The notes below the pieces were generated by a model, which saw nothing but the letters and a program-made list of their open reading frames with translations, had not been told where the DNA came from and did not search any database. Below, piece by piece: positions 28,635 through 36,714 of a stretch of 64,000 nucleotides of DNA (positions are counted from its first letter, which is position 1; every line of letters starts with the position of its first letter). The stretch spans positions 62,001 to 126,000 of the forward strand of contig NZ_CTEI01000002.1 in assembly GCF_001368815.1 (NCBI RefSeq), in the 5' to 3' direction. The DNA comes from Paraliobacillus sp. PM-2. Its GTDB lineage: Bacteria > Bacillota > Bacilli > Bacillales > Amphibacillaceae. A program made the translations under genes and the position numbers.

Positions 28635-29114
28635 TCATTCTTGAGCATTTACGCCTATCTTTTTGACAAGATTTTTATATCGAAAATACATATTCAACCT
28701 CCATGTTACAATCATACCAAAAGCTAGTAAAAAGAAGATGCCACTCGTTTCACCAAATGAAATTTGTGCACTGACTAACCACTTTAGTAGTAACCGAACG
28801 AGGAGTAATCCTATTAATATGAATATAAAATATTTAGATGGTTTTAAATAGATCTCACCTTTATTGACTTCCATCTGTGTAGACTTTATTAAAAATATAG
28901 AGAATAGCATCCCAACGATTAAAGCTAAAACTACTTCAATCATCGGAACACGAAATGGTGGAAATATAAACATACATGCCCCAGTGCTCATAAAAGCTGG
29001 TGGCAATAAAATTCGTTTTGCATTTGTTGGTCTCTTCGCAGCTCGCGCTCTGATCACTATCATTGTGGAAGCCATGAATAAACCGATGACAGTACTAGCT
29101 ATTATCCAAAACAT
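28635..29114 (-). CDS. ccdC: CcdC-like integral membrane protein
   Basis: This 159-residue protein has about four hydrophobic helices and matches CcdC (YneJ), a membrane protein encoded near ccdA in Bacillus. Its role is unclear; in B. subtilis it is not required for cytochrome c maturation although it sits with the ccd genes. Family segments are RARAAKRPTN, ILLPPAFMSTG and FPPFRVP. ccdA and the CcdB-like gene yneI, which accompany it in B. subtilis, are absent from this window. Confidence 0.85.
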   Translation of the reverse strand: MFWIIASTVIGLFMASTMIVIRARAAKRPTNAKRILLPPAFMSTGACMFIFPPFRVPMIEVVLALIVGMLFSIFLIKSTQMEVNKGEIYLKPSKYFIFILIGLLLVRLLLKWLVSAQISFGETSGIFFLLAFGMIVTWRLNMYFRYKNLVKKIGVNAQE

Positions 29115-29221
29115 GTCAACGTTTCCTTTCTATCATTTTAATTAAACTGTTTAATGTGCTGGTGCGATGGTCACTTCACCGTCTCTTTTGTTAAATGTAT
29201 ACTATGATATTGCTTCTGCCT

Positions 29222-29356
29222 GAATCGCAGGAGAAATAAGCTTGCTTTCCGCGGGCACGGCCTCAGCTAACTTGGTAAAGAAAATCACTTTACCAAGTGG
29301 ATCTTCGACTCGTGCTGTTCCCGCAGGAGTCTCGCATATTTCTCCTGCTAAGATTC
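29222..29356. repeat. Intergenic repeat element with inverted ends, Bacillaceae type
   Basis: A 135-base element is bounded by GAATCGCAGGAGAAATA and its inverse TATTTCTCCTGC-taa-GATTC. It contains an internal hairpin ACTTGGTAAAG / CTTTACCAAGT and GC-rich stretches (TTTCCGCGGGCACGGCCTC and GACTCGTGCTGTTCCCGC). The latter resemble a dispersed intergenic repeat I recall from Bacillus and Oceanobacillus genomes. No coding potential is seen. Mobility is unknown; the fold resembles a small non-autonomous element. Confidence 0.7.
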
Positions 29357-29590
29357 TTTTGTAATAGAATATCTTGTCGCTACAATATTTTCTTGTTCAA
29401 ACGGATACGTGCGTCGCACTTCATCTAGCGACCCATACACTTGTCACACAAAATGAAAACGTTCAACACTTTAAGGGATCACCTAACACATTACGTACTA
29501 CACGTATGTCTTTAATCCTCAACATCTCTAGGATAAAATTGTTTGCACGCCTCCCGTCTCCTATTGCTTTTGTGTCTGCAACTTTAGGTT
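29357..29590. other. Unexplained intergenic stretch between the repeat and yneF
   Basis: This is part of a 625-base interval without a supported gene. A 72-codon plus-strand frame (29374-29592) and a 40-codon minus-strand frame both lack a convincing ribosome binding site. Base composition is more GC-rich than nearby spacers, which suggests a remnant of a gene or repeat rather than plain spacer. I do not recognise it. Confidence 0.4.
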
Positions 29591-29629
29591 AAAAAAAAAC
29601 TTCTGTTGATACCTTTATAGAACAGAGGC
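29591..29629 (-). terminator. Terminator on the minus strand downstream of yneF
   Basis: CCTCTGTT / AACAGAAG stem with a 13-base loop, then nine Ts on the minus strand. Confidence 0.7.
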
Positions 29630-29651
29630 ACCACATTTAGTTAACCCTTTA

Positions 29652-29699
29652 AATTTATAAATCCCTTGACACCAACAAGGTGCAAGGGATTTATAAATT
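29652..29699. repeat. Long perfect palindrome downstream of yneF
   Basis: AATTTATAAATCCCTTG is matched by its exact inverse CAAGGGATTTATAAATT, with an inner CACC/GGTG pair. This gives a stem of about 21 pairs with a five-base loop. No T-run follows on either strand, so it is not a standard terminator. Confidence 0.7.
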
Positions 29700-29739
29700 G
29701 CAATGTTCATCTATCATGAATAATTGTATTCAAATGATA

Positions 29740-29967
29740 TTATTTAACTTGATTTTGATTATTCATTGCACGCATCATTTGATTAATTTTCTTCTGTGAT
29801 GGTTTTTGACCCATCTGCATCATCATTGTACGTAGCATTTGTTCATTAATTGGTGGGTTTTTCTTTAGGTAATTCATCATGTATTTACGAGCAATGAAGA
29901 ATCCTAATGCCACACCAGCAAGTAAAGCAATTATTGCGATTACAACAACCCAAATCGTGCTTAACAT
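29740..29967 (-). CDS. yneF: YneF family (UPF0154) small membrane protein
   Basis: The 75-residue protein has one N-terminal membrane helix (about 5-27, ending GFFIARKYM) and a basic cytoplasmic tail with [25 protein letters not shown], typical of the UPF0154 family. Its function is unknown. The ribosome binding site is GAAGGAGG. It lies downstream of sirA, as in B. subtilis. Confidence 0.92.
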   Translation of the reverse strand: MLSTIWVVVIAIIALLAGVALGFFIARKYMMNYLKKNPPINEQMLRTMMMQMGQKPSQKKINQMMRAMNNQNQVK

Positions 29968-30037
29968 GTCTTACTTCCTCCTTCAAGTTCTCTCTCATAC
30001 AGTATAGTAGACAATAAGCAAGATTACAATAGTTGAG

Positions 30038-30463
30038 TTAGGAAAGCAAGGCTTGTTTTTTCATTGGTGATAGCCAGCCATAATTATTTCCGTTTTTCTC
30101 AACAACAAAACAACAAGAGTCAAATTGTTCAAGCCATTGAAAAAATAGCGTATATGCCCGCTGTAATGAATCAAACTCAACTTCTACCCAGCGATGTTCT
30201 ATATTGGGAGAAGAGATAGAATCAATCTCACTACGATGAAAGTGATTGAATAAGGTAGAGGATTGTATTGGTATTTCATTCTCAATAAAGTGAAATAAAT
30301 CGTCAAATTTAATTAAACGAGTAATATAACGAAATTGTTCTTGTAAATCTTCTCTGTTCGGTTGCGTTAGAAAAGAACGAAAAAATCGACAGAGTATATC
30401 AGACTTATAGAAATAACTCATTTGCACATCTTGTTCTAAAAAGAACATATAATATCTTTGCAC
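30038..30463 (-). CDS. sirA: Sporulation inhibitor of replication protein SirA
   Basis: SirA binds domain I of DnaA and blocks new rounds of replication when cells commit to sporulation. The 141-residue product shares the family start RYYMFFLEQDV and the C-terminal GWLSPMKK motif; the middle is variable, as usual for this family. I start it at a GTG (30461-30463), eight bases after AGTGGAGG. The GTG at 30478 belongs to that ribosome binding site. Gene order with yneF and tkt supports the call. Confidence 0.85.
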   Translation of the reverse strand: MQRYYMFFLEQDVQMSYFYKSDILCRFFRSFLTQPNREDLQEQFRYITRLIKFDDLFHFIENEIPIQSSTLFNHFHRSEIDSISSPNIEHRWVEVEFDSLQRAYTLFFQWLEQFDSCCFVVEKNGNNYGWLSPMKKQALLS

Positions 30464-30581
30464 TGGCTCGTCCTCCACTTTTTGATCTAGTATACTTGAT
30501 TATTTTTGCATATACTGTCACAAACTGAAGGGAAAAACGATTTATTTTGTCATGTTTGCTATACTTATGTTGTTATCACAC

Positions 30582-30612
30582 AAAAACCCCTCATGTCATG
30601 ACATGAGGGGTT
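30582..30612 (-). terminator. Terminator of tkt, displaced by IS copy 1
   Basis: AACCCCTCATGTCATGACATGAGGGGTT is a near-perfect palindrome followed by TTTTTG on the minus strand. It would end tkt transcripts, but the 745-base IS now lies between it and the tkt stop codon. Confidence 0.8.
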
Positions 30613-30683
30613 ATAGATTATGGTCTTTGAAAACCCCTGGCTATGCCGGGGGTTCCATAGAGCTTCCAGCGTGGGGACAAAAA

Positions 30684-30755
30684 AAGCCTCTCTTCATGAT
30701 AAGATAAGGTTGGTTTCCCGACCACCAAATCTCATCAAAGAAGGAGGCATGTCCA
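30684..30755 (+). promoter_or_regulatory. tnpA leader with stem that may hide the ribosome binding site (copy 1)
   Basis: GCCTCTCTT (from about 30687) can pair with AAGAAGGAGGC (about 30738-30748), which holds the tnpA ribosome binding site. Smaller hairpins lie between. This resembles the translation-blocking leader known for IS200. Confidence 0.5.
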
Positions 30756-31229
30756 ATGCAGGACAAGAATAGTTTAGCACATACACAGTGGAGATGTAAG
30801 TATCATATTGTTTTTGCTCCAAAATATAGAAGGCAAATTATCTATGGAAAATATAAAAAAAGTATTGGAGAAATCGTAAGAGATCTTTGTGAAAGAAAAG
30901 GCGTTGAGATACACGAGGCAAATGCATGCAAAGATCACATTCATATGTTAGTAAGTATCCCACCAAAACTAAGTGTATCTCAGTTTATGGGATATCTAAA
31001 GGGAAAAAGTAGTTTAATGATTTTTGATCGTCACGCTAATTTAAAGTATAGATATGGTAACCGGAAATTTTGGTGTAGGGGCTACTTTGTAGATACAGTG
31101 GGCAGAAACAAAAATCAAATTCAAGAATATATTAGGAATCAGCTTAAAGAGGACTACGTAAGCGATCAATTAACTTTATTTGAAGAGTTTGATCCTTTCA
31201 CTGGAGAGAAGAATAAAAAGAAAAGATAA
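30756..31229 (+). CDS. tnpA: IS200/IS605 family transposase TnpA (copy 1)
   Basis: TnpA is a single-domain Y1 HUH transposase that cuts and joins single-stranded element ends. The 157-residue protein has the HUH motif in KDHIHMLVSIPP (about 59-70), a YHIVFAPKYRR N-terminal strand and the catalytic tyrosine probably in the EYIRNQL helix near 130. The ATG lies eight bases after AGGAGG. The frame is intact and identical to copy 2, so transposition was recent or still occurs. Confidence 0.95.
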   Translation: MQDKNSLAHTQWRCKYHIVFAPKYRRQIIYGKYKKSIGEIVRDLCERKGVEIHEANACKDHIHMLVSIPPKLSVSQFMGYLKGKSSLMIFDRHANLKYRYGNRKFWCRGYFVDTVGRNKNQIQEYIRNQLKEDYVSDQLTLFEEFDPFTGEKNKKKR

Positions 31230-31362
31230 GAGATTCTTTAGAATCAGTGAGTGAGTGTGGTGCAAAAGGGAAACCCGTTCAGCGGGCCTTTAAGGCCGAG
31301 GCCGGTAACAAAGGCTTCCAGCCGCAGAGCAAACCACCAGTTCACACTGGTGGTTTTGATTT
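31230..31362 (+). ncRNA. Structured 3' tail of the IS (possible omega-RNA-like remnant), copy 1
   Basis: About 130 bases after tnpA are GC-rich and hairpin-dense: CCCGTT-cag-CGGG, GGCC-TTTAA-GGCC, then the right-end AACCACCAGT hairpin. TnpB-carrying relatives keep the omega-RNA scaffold in this position. No TnpB gene is present, so RNA function is only a hypothesis. Confidence 0.35.
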
Positions 31363-31367
31363 ACATA

Positions 31368-33374
31368 TTATTTTTTCATCATTTTTTCAAAACGATCAAC
31401 AACATTTTCTACTGTAAAGCCGTATTCTTCCATTATTTTGTCGCCATTAGCTGATGCTCCAAACGTATCAATTGCAAGAACATCACCTTGATCACCAGTA
31501 TAACGTTCCCAACCAAATGGAGACGCCATTTCGATTGCTAAACGTTTTTTCACTGTTGGTGGTAATACTTGATCTTGATATGCCTTATCTTGTGCTTTAA
31601 AACGATCCCAAGAAGGCATACTTACTACACTTACATCGTAGCCTTTTTCTTTTAACTCAGCTTGAGCTTTCACAGCAAGCTGTACTTCTGAACCAGTTGC
31701 GAGAAGTAAAGCATCTGGTGTTTCTTTCTGAGCAGGGCTTACAACATAGGCACCTTTTTTAACACCCTCATATGCATTGTCCTTTGTATGTTCTAATGTA
31801 GGTAGGTTTTGTCTTGTTAAAACAAGCATAGTTGGCACTTTCTTTGATTCTAAAGCTAAGCGCCAAGCAGCTTGCACCTCATTACCATCGGCAGGACGAA
31901 TGACAGATAAATTAGGCATTGCACGGAAAGCTGCTAGTTGTTCTACTGGTTCATGCGTTGGTCCATCTTCACCTACAGCAATTGAATCATGTGTTAGAAC
32001 ATACGTAACAGGTACTTCTTGAATAGCAGACAAACGAACAGCTGGACGTAGATAGTCACTGAATACGAAGAACGTTCCGCCAAATACTTTCAGGCCACCA
32101 TGAAGTGCCATCCCGTTTAAAGCAGCAGCCATAGCAAATTCACGTACACCAAACCAAATATTTCTTCCAGCATAATCTTGTTTTGAAAAATCTTTTTCAC
32201 CGTTAATGGTTGTTTTATTTGATCCTGCTAAATCAGCACTTCCACCGAAGAAGTATGGTACAGCTTGCGCGACTCCATTTAGAACCTTTCCTGAAGAAGC
32301 TCGTGTTGCAACGGTGTCTTCTCCCGCTTCAAAAACAGGTAGATCTTTTTCCCAATCAGTTGGTAGTTCACCGTTGATTGCTAGATTTAGTTCTTTTGCT
32401 AACTCAGGATATGCTGATTGATAATTTTCAAACAACCCATTCCATTCTTGTTCAACTTTTTCACCTTTTTGAACAATTTTTTCATTAAAATCTTGATATA
32501 CTTCTTCCGGCACATGAAAATCTTCATGATCCCAGCCATAAAATTCCTTTGTTAATTGAATTTCATCCTTGCCTAATGGTGCACCATGCGATGCAGATGA
32601 AGCCGATTTATTTGGAGAACCATATCCAATAACGGTTTTCACTTCAATTAATGTAGGTTGTTCTGTATTCGATTTAGCTTGTTTTATCGCGTCACGAAGC
32701 GCTTCCACGTCATTACCGTCTTCTACACGAATAACTTGCCAACCATAGGCTTTAAAACGATCTTCTACATTTTCAGAAAATGCTTGATTTAATTCTCCAT
32801 CTAACGATATATCATTTGAATCATATAGTGCGATTAATTTTCCTAATCCTAAGTGACCTGCTAAAGAGGCAGATTCATGCGATATACCTTCCATTAAATC
32901 GCCATCACTTACTAGAGCAAATGTATAGTGGTCAACGACATTATATTGATCTCTATTATATTTTGCTGCTAAATGTTGTTCTGCCATTGCCATACCTACA
33001 GACATCGCAATTCCTTGACCAAGTGGACCTGTAGTAGCTTCCACACCATCTGTATGTGTTACTTCAGGGTGACCAGGTGTCTTCGAGCCCCATTGTCTGA
33101 ATCCTTTTAAGTCTTCAATGGTAACTTGATAGCCTGATAAGTGCAGTAAAGCATACAATAACATGGATCCGTGACCAGCAGATAAAACAAAACGATCACG
33201 ATTGAACCAGTTTGAATTTTTAGGATTATGATTCATGAAATCAGTCCATAGTGTGTAAGCCATTGGAGCTGCACCCATAGGAAGTCCTGGGTGTCCGGAG
33301 TTTGCATGTTCTATTGCATCTATTGCGAGAGTTCTTACTGTGTTAATAGAAAGCTGTTCAATTTGATTTGCCAT
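31368..33374 (-). CDS. tkt: Transketolase
   Basis: Transketolase moves two-carbon units between sugar phosphates in the pentose phosphate pathway, using thiamine diphosphate. The 668-residue protein has the [17 protein letters not shown] segment (about 26-42), the ThDP motif [12 protein letters not shown] (about 155-166) and the transketolase signature [14 protein letters not shown] (about 465-478). I start at the ATG (33372-33374), eight bases after AAAGGAG; the ATG at 33395 includes that site. Copy 1 of the IS abuts the stop codon within six bases and separates tkt from its terminator. Confidence 0.96.
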   Translation of the reverse strand: MANQIEQLSINTVRTLAIDAIEHANSGHPGLPMGAAPMAYTLWTDFMNHNPKNSNWFNRDRFVLSAGHGSMLLYALLHLSGYQVTIEDLKGFRQWGSKTPGHPEVTHTDGVEATTGPLGQGIAMSVGMAMAEQHLAAKYNRDQYNVVDHYTFALVSDGDLMEGISHESASLAGHLGLGKLIALYDSNDISLDGELNQAFSENVEDRFKAYGWQVIRVEDGNDVEALRDAIKQAKSNTEQPTLIEVKTVIGYGSPNKSASSASHGAPLGKDEIQLTKEFYGWDHEDFHVPEEVYQDFNEKIVQKGEKVEQEWNGLFENYQSAYPELAKELNLAINGELPTDWEKDLPVFEAGEDTVATRASSGKVLNGVAQAVPYFFGGSADLAGSNKTTINGEKDFSKQDYAGRNIWFGVREFAMAAALNGMALHGGLKVFGGTFFVFSDYLRPAVRLSAIQEVPVTYVLTHDSIAVGEDGPTHEPVEQLAAFRAMPNLSVIRPADGNEVQAAWRLALESKKVPTMLVLTRQNLPTLEHTKDNAYEGVKKGAYVVSPAQKETPDALLLATGSEVQLAVKAQAELKEKGYDVSVVSMPSWDRFKAQDKAYQDQVLPPTVKKRLAIEMASPFGWERYTGDQGDVLAIDTFGASANGDKIMEEYGFTVENVVDRFEKMMKK

Positions 33375-33467
33375 CTTTGTTACTCCTTTCGACATTTAAA
33401 AATTATGTACATATATTTATCCTATAATGAAAAAAGATATTTCACAAGCATTCGATGCACCAAATTA

Positions 33468-33695
33468 TTATTTATCCTCTTTTTGTAGATCTTTTACTTT
33501 TTTTGGTGTGACATCTTCTCCATTTGGATCAACAACCTTCATTCCTTTAAATTGATTCTTAAAGGACTTTCTTACATTTTTTAAATAGGCTTGTCTTAAC
33601 TCTTGCTGTTCTTTTTTCTCTTCATCTGTTAAACCAAGTTCCTTCGATTTGTTTGCTAATTCATTGATGCGATTTATTTTATCTTTTGATAACAT
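33468..33695 (-). CDS. ynzC: DUF896 (UPF0291) family protein, YnzC-like
   Basis: This 75-residue, highly charged helical protein shows the YnzC core KINRINELANKSKELGLTDEEKKEQ (split helices about 5-30) and LRQAYLKNVRKSF. Its function is unknown. In B. subtilis it is the third gene of the SOS operon yneA-yneB-ynzC; here it is separated from yneB by a terminator hairpin. The ribosome binding site is AAAAGGAG. Confidence 0.9.
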   Translation of the reverse strand: MLSKDKINRINELANKSKELGLTDEEKKEQQELRQAYLKNVRKSFKNQFKGMKVVDPNGEDVTPKKVKDLQKEDK

Positions 33696-33730
33696 CTTGC
33701 TTCTCCTTTTTGTTTAAAAATTCTAAAAAT

Positions 33731-33766
33731 AAAAAAGACAAGGAACATTTATTTGAACCTTGTCTT

Positions 33767-33769
<3 letters not shown>
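33731..33769. terminator. Terminator between yneB and ynzC
   Basis: AAAAGACAAGG / CCTTGTCTTTT stem with T-runs on both strands; it overlaps the yneB stop codon and would uncouple ynzC from the SOS operon at least in part. Confidence 0.8.
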
Positions 33770-34447
<678 letters not shown>

Positions 34448-34459
34448 CTATTTTATCGA

Positions 34460-34552
34460 TTAACTCGTTACTAACCCTACATACATAAATACTAACGTAA
34501 AAATAAATAAAATGAAATAAAATGCATCTGCTTTTGTAATCTTGCTAAACAT
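34460..34552 (-). CDS. 30-residue membrane peptide in the yneA position (SOS-controlled)
   Basis: The frame starts at an ATG seven bases after AGGAGGA. It encodes a short basic start (MFSKITKAD), one hydrophobic helix of about 18 residues (roughly residues 11-28), and ends VTS. It occupies the position of yneA, the SOS cell-division suppressor, between lexA and yneB and behind two LexA boxes. YneA normally has about 105 residues, with a membrane helix plus a LysM domain; here only a helix is encoded and no LysM frame follows. Its size and setting recall SidA of Caulobacter, a 29-residue SOS division inhibitor. Function is inferred. Confidence 0.72.
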   Translation of the reverse strand: MFSKITKADAFYFILFIFTLVFMYVGLVTS

Positions 34553-34580
34553 ATTGTGATTCCTCCTATTTAAATAAATA

Positions 34581-34594
34581 AGAACTTCTGTTCG
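34581..34594. promoter_or_regulatory. LexA (SOS) box 1
   Basis: AGAACTTCTGTTCG matches the Bacillus LexA consensus CGAAC-N4-GTTCG except at the first base. It lies just downstream of the minus-strand -10 box. Confidence 0.85.
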
Positions 34595-34603
34595 ATTATA
34601 CAT

Positions 34604-34633
34604 ATTATATATACGAACAAAGGTTCTTGTCAA
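34604..34633 (-). promoter_or_regulatory. SigA-type promoter of the SOS peptide-yneB operon
   Basis: On the minus strand TTGACA (34628-34633), 18 bases, TATAAT (34604-34609). LexA box 2 fills the spacer. Confidence 0.75.
34614..34627. promoter_or_regulatory. LexA (SOS) box 2
   Basis: CGAACAAAGGTTCT matches CGAAC-N4-GTTCG except at the last base. It lies between the -35 and -10 boxes of the minus-strand promoter. Confidence 0.88.
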
Positions 34634-34643
34634 CTACTTTACT

Positions 34644-34657
34644 CGAACTTATGTTTG
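34644..34657. promoter_or_regulatory. LexA (SOS) box 3
   Basis: CGAACTTATGTTTG has one mismatch to the consensus. It overlaps the -35 box of the lexA promoter, giving autoregulation. Confidence 0.8.
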
Positions 34658-34683
34658 TCTTTCTTGTTTGTCCATGCTATACT
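34655..34683 (+). promoter_or_regulatory. SigA-type promoter of lexA
   Basis: TTGTCT (34655-34660), 17 bases, TATACT (34678-34683). Confidence 0.7.
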
Positions 34684-34718
34684 ATTAATAATAAAAATAT
34701 GTACGGAGGTGATCGTTT

Positions 34719-35354
34719 ATGACAAAAATTTCAAAGCGGCAACAGGCAATTCTTGATTTCATCAGAGAAGAAGTTCTAGATAAAGGTTATCCACCTTCTG
34801 TTAGAGAAATTGGTGAAGCAGTTGGTTTAGCTTCAAGCTCAACCGTACATGGGCATCTATCTCGATTAGAAAAAAAGGGATTTATCAGAAGAGATCCAAC
34901 AAAACCAAGAGCAATTGAAGTATTAAATATAGAAGAAGATCAATCGAATATAGTAAAAAGGGAAGCAACTTTTGCCCCTGTCATTGGGAAGGTTACAGCA
35001 GGACTTCCTATTACGGCTATTGAAAATATTGAAGAATATGTACCACTTCCTGTATCACTAACTCATGGAAATGCTACAGATCAATCTATCTTTGTTTTAG
35101 TTATCGAAGGGGAAAGTATGATTGAAGCCGGTATACTAGATGGAGACATGGTCATTGTAAGACGACAACAAACAGCTCAAAATGGTGAAATTGTTGTTGC
35201 CATGACAGATGAAGAAGAAGCGACAGTGAAACGTTTCTTTAAAGAAAAAGATTACATTCGCTTACAACCTGAAAATGCAACAATGGAACCTTTGATTTAT
35301 CAAAACGTTTCTATTTTAGGAAAAGTCATTGGTCTTTATCGACATATTTATTAA
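34719..35354 (+). CDS. lexA: SOS repressor LexA
   Basis: LexA represses DNA-damage genes and cleaves itself when RecA filaments form. The 211-residue protein has the N-terminal winged helix ([26 protein letters not shown], about 27-52), the cleavage site Ala-Gly in GKVTAGLPI (about 89-97), the catalytic serine in [10 protein letters not shown] (about 132-141) and the lysine in EATVKRFF (about 168-175). CGGAGGTGATC precedes the ATG. It is divergent from the SOS operon, with three LexA boxes between. Confidence 0.97.
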   Translation: MTKISKRQQAILDFIREEVLDKGYPPSVREIGEAVGLASSSTVHGHLSRLEKKGFIRRDPTKPRAIEVLNIEEDQSNIVKREATFAPVIGKVTAGLPITAIENIEEYVPLPVSLTHGNATDQSIFVLVIEGESMIEAGILDGDMVIVRRQQTAQNGEIVVAMTDEEEATVKRFFKEKDYIRLQPENATMEPLIYQNVSILGKVIGLYRHIY

Positions 35355-35390
35355 ACAAATGCTTTACTCAAGAGAGTAAAGCATTTGTTT
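35353..35390. terminator. Bidirectional terminator between lexA and the amidase gene
   Basis: AAACAAATGCTTTACTC / AGTAAAGCATTTGTTT, near-perfect stem with a short loop between convergent genes. Confidence 0.88.
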
Positions 35391-36196
35391 TAAGGTCTAA
35401 CTGCATCGATGAAGCAATCAAAACCTATCTTTTTTAATTGTCGCATTCTAGAATCTGCATTTTCTTTATCCCGAAATGAACCCACTATCACACGATAATA
35501 CCTTTTGTTGTTCATGATATATAGATCAATAAAACTATCGTAGCCACGTTTACTCAAAATATTCATCCGTTGTTTTGCATTTTTATGTTCCTGGAACGAA
35601 CCACATACGACCCGATAAAATGTCTCTTGATCAGGTTTTAGATCTGGCCTCTTCTCAAGATCAAATGCTGCTTCTAATCCACTAGCATGAGCTTCAGCAA
35701 CTTCTTTAATCCAATCGTCTGTTTTCATTCTTTTTGCTTCTTTCGCATTGTCAATAAACCCATTTTCAGTTAAAACAGCAGGCATTTTAGATTCTCTCAA
35801 CATATGAAAATTAGCTTCTTTCGTCCCTCTATTTCTCCAATCTAACTGCTTGACAATTGTTCGGTGAATGGTTGTTCGTAATTTATCAGTACTTGATTTT
35901 CGTCGGTAATCACCATTCCAAATATAACTTTCAAAGCCTTCGCCACCGCCTGCATTAATGTGAACAGACAATAAATAATCTGCATTCCAACGATTCGCCT
36001 CATCTGTTCTTTGTGTTAAGCTTTTTGTTTCATCATTTATTCTAGATAGACGTACCTCTGTATCTTTGTAGTTTTCTTGTAGCATTTTTCTTAATTGTAA
36101 AGCAATTTTTAACGTTATATCTTTTTCTAACAAACCATTTGCACTTGCACCAGGGTCACCCCCACCATGACCTGGATCAATAAATATTTTCACCAT
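35390..36196 (-). CDS. cwlC: N-acetylmuramoyl-L-alanine amidase with two SPOR repeats, CwlC-like
   Basis: This enzyme would cut the amide bond between MurNAc and the stem peptide. The Amidase_3 domain (1-180) has FIDPGHGGGDPG (zinc His), the SVHINAG motif (about 76-82) and TENGFIDN with the catalytic Glu (about 142-149). Two SPOR-type repeats follow (FYRVVCGSFQEHKNAKQR and YYRVIVGSFRDKENADSR). There is no signal peptide, as in B. subtilis CwlC, which helps lyse the mother cell at the end of sporulation. AGAAGGAGG precedes the ATG. The symbol is by architecture and is not proved. Confidence 0.85.
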   Translation of the reverse strand: MVKIFIDPGHGGGDPGASANGLLEKDITLKIALQLRKMLQENYKDTEVRLSRINDETKSLTQRTDEANRWNADYLLSVHINAGGGEGFESYIWNGDYRRKSSTDKLRTTIHRTIVKQLDWRNRGTKEANFHMLRESKMPAVLTENGFIDNAKEAKRMKTDDWIKEVAEAHASGLEAAFDLEKRPDLKPDQETFYRVVCGSFQEHKNAKQRMNILSKRGYDSFIDLYIMNNKRYYRVIVGSFRDKENADSRMRQLKKIGFDCFIDAVRP

Positions 36197-36346
36197 TTCA
36201 CTAACCTCCTTCTACTACTTATATATGAAAGAAGGAATGATTAATTATGGACTAGTTCCTAAAAGAAACAGAAATGATTTGTTTCACCATATAACGTTTT
36301 ATAGCTTGAGGTTGCAAATTGTAAACATATTAAAATTATTACATAC

Positions 36347-36444
36347 CAAAACAAAAACCCTCAATATCAGTATTATCAAGGGGCTCCTTCTATTAATATG
36401 CCTTCATATATTGTTTACGTTCCCAAGGGTGGACTTGCGTACGG
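36347..36444. repeat. Diverged direct repeat of the glnA 3' end, copy A
   Basis: This 98-base segment aligns with 37454-37550, in the same orientation, at most positions. It covers the glnA terminator hairpin region and the last codons. Similarity stops sharply after GCGTACGG. Confidence 0.85.
36393..36444 (-). pseudogene. glnA 3' fragment (last 16 codons)
   Basis: On the minus strand this stretch encodes [16 protein letters not shown] and a stop, against [16 protein letters not shown] at the end of the intact GlnA. The rest of the gene is missing. It lies 1.1 kb from the intact glnA end, so it is a remnant of a duplication or of an insertion into the 3' end of glnA. Confidence 0.85.
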
Positions 36445-36714
36445 CCTACAATTTAATAAAAATATTGTCGAACCTTAAAGTGAAAAACGATAATAAAGGT
36501 ATTTACCAGAGGTCTCTTTATGAATGGATTCACTTAATCTAACAGGGGATTGACTTCTATATCAAGAGCTGTGTGATCAGCTCTTTTGGTTTTGCAACTA
36601 AAGGTTCAAGTTAGTCGAATAAATAAAATTAGAAAAAAACGAAACTTTATTTTGTTTATATTCGTATAATTATTATGAGTTGATTATTATGACACTTGAA
36701 AGGTGGAATTTTTC
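36445..36714. other. Spacer before the 113-residue gene, with one hairpin
   Basis: No gene is supported here. AGAGCTG / CAGCTCT at 36565-36584, followed by TTT, is a small terminator-like hairpin on the plus strand. TATAAT at 36665-36670 may be the -10 box of the downstream gene, though no good -35 is seen. Confidence 0.45.

Larger units (their letters stand above)
30618..31362 (+). mobile_element. IS200/IS605-family insertion sequence, tnpA only, copy 1
   Basis: This 745-base unit also occurs, in opposite orientation, at 53534-54278; the two transposases are identical and the ends match by eye. It has subterminal hairpins at both ends: AACCCCTGGC / GCCGGGGGTT on the left and AACCACCAGT / ACTGGTGGTT on the right, as expected for single-stranded Y1 transposition. 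It has no terminal inverted repeats and no visible target duplication. No tnpB is present. Confidence 0.93.

Noticed and set aside
29374-29592. 72-codon plus-strand frame in the repeat-rich gap
   Set aside because: No ribosome binding site and no recognised similarity; kept only as an unexplained stretch.
36225-36542. 105-codon plus-strand frame before the orphan gene
   Set aside because: It runs antisense across the glnA fragment and has no coding features of its own.
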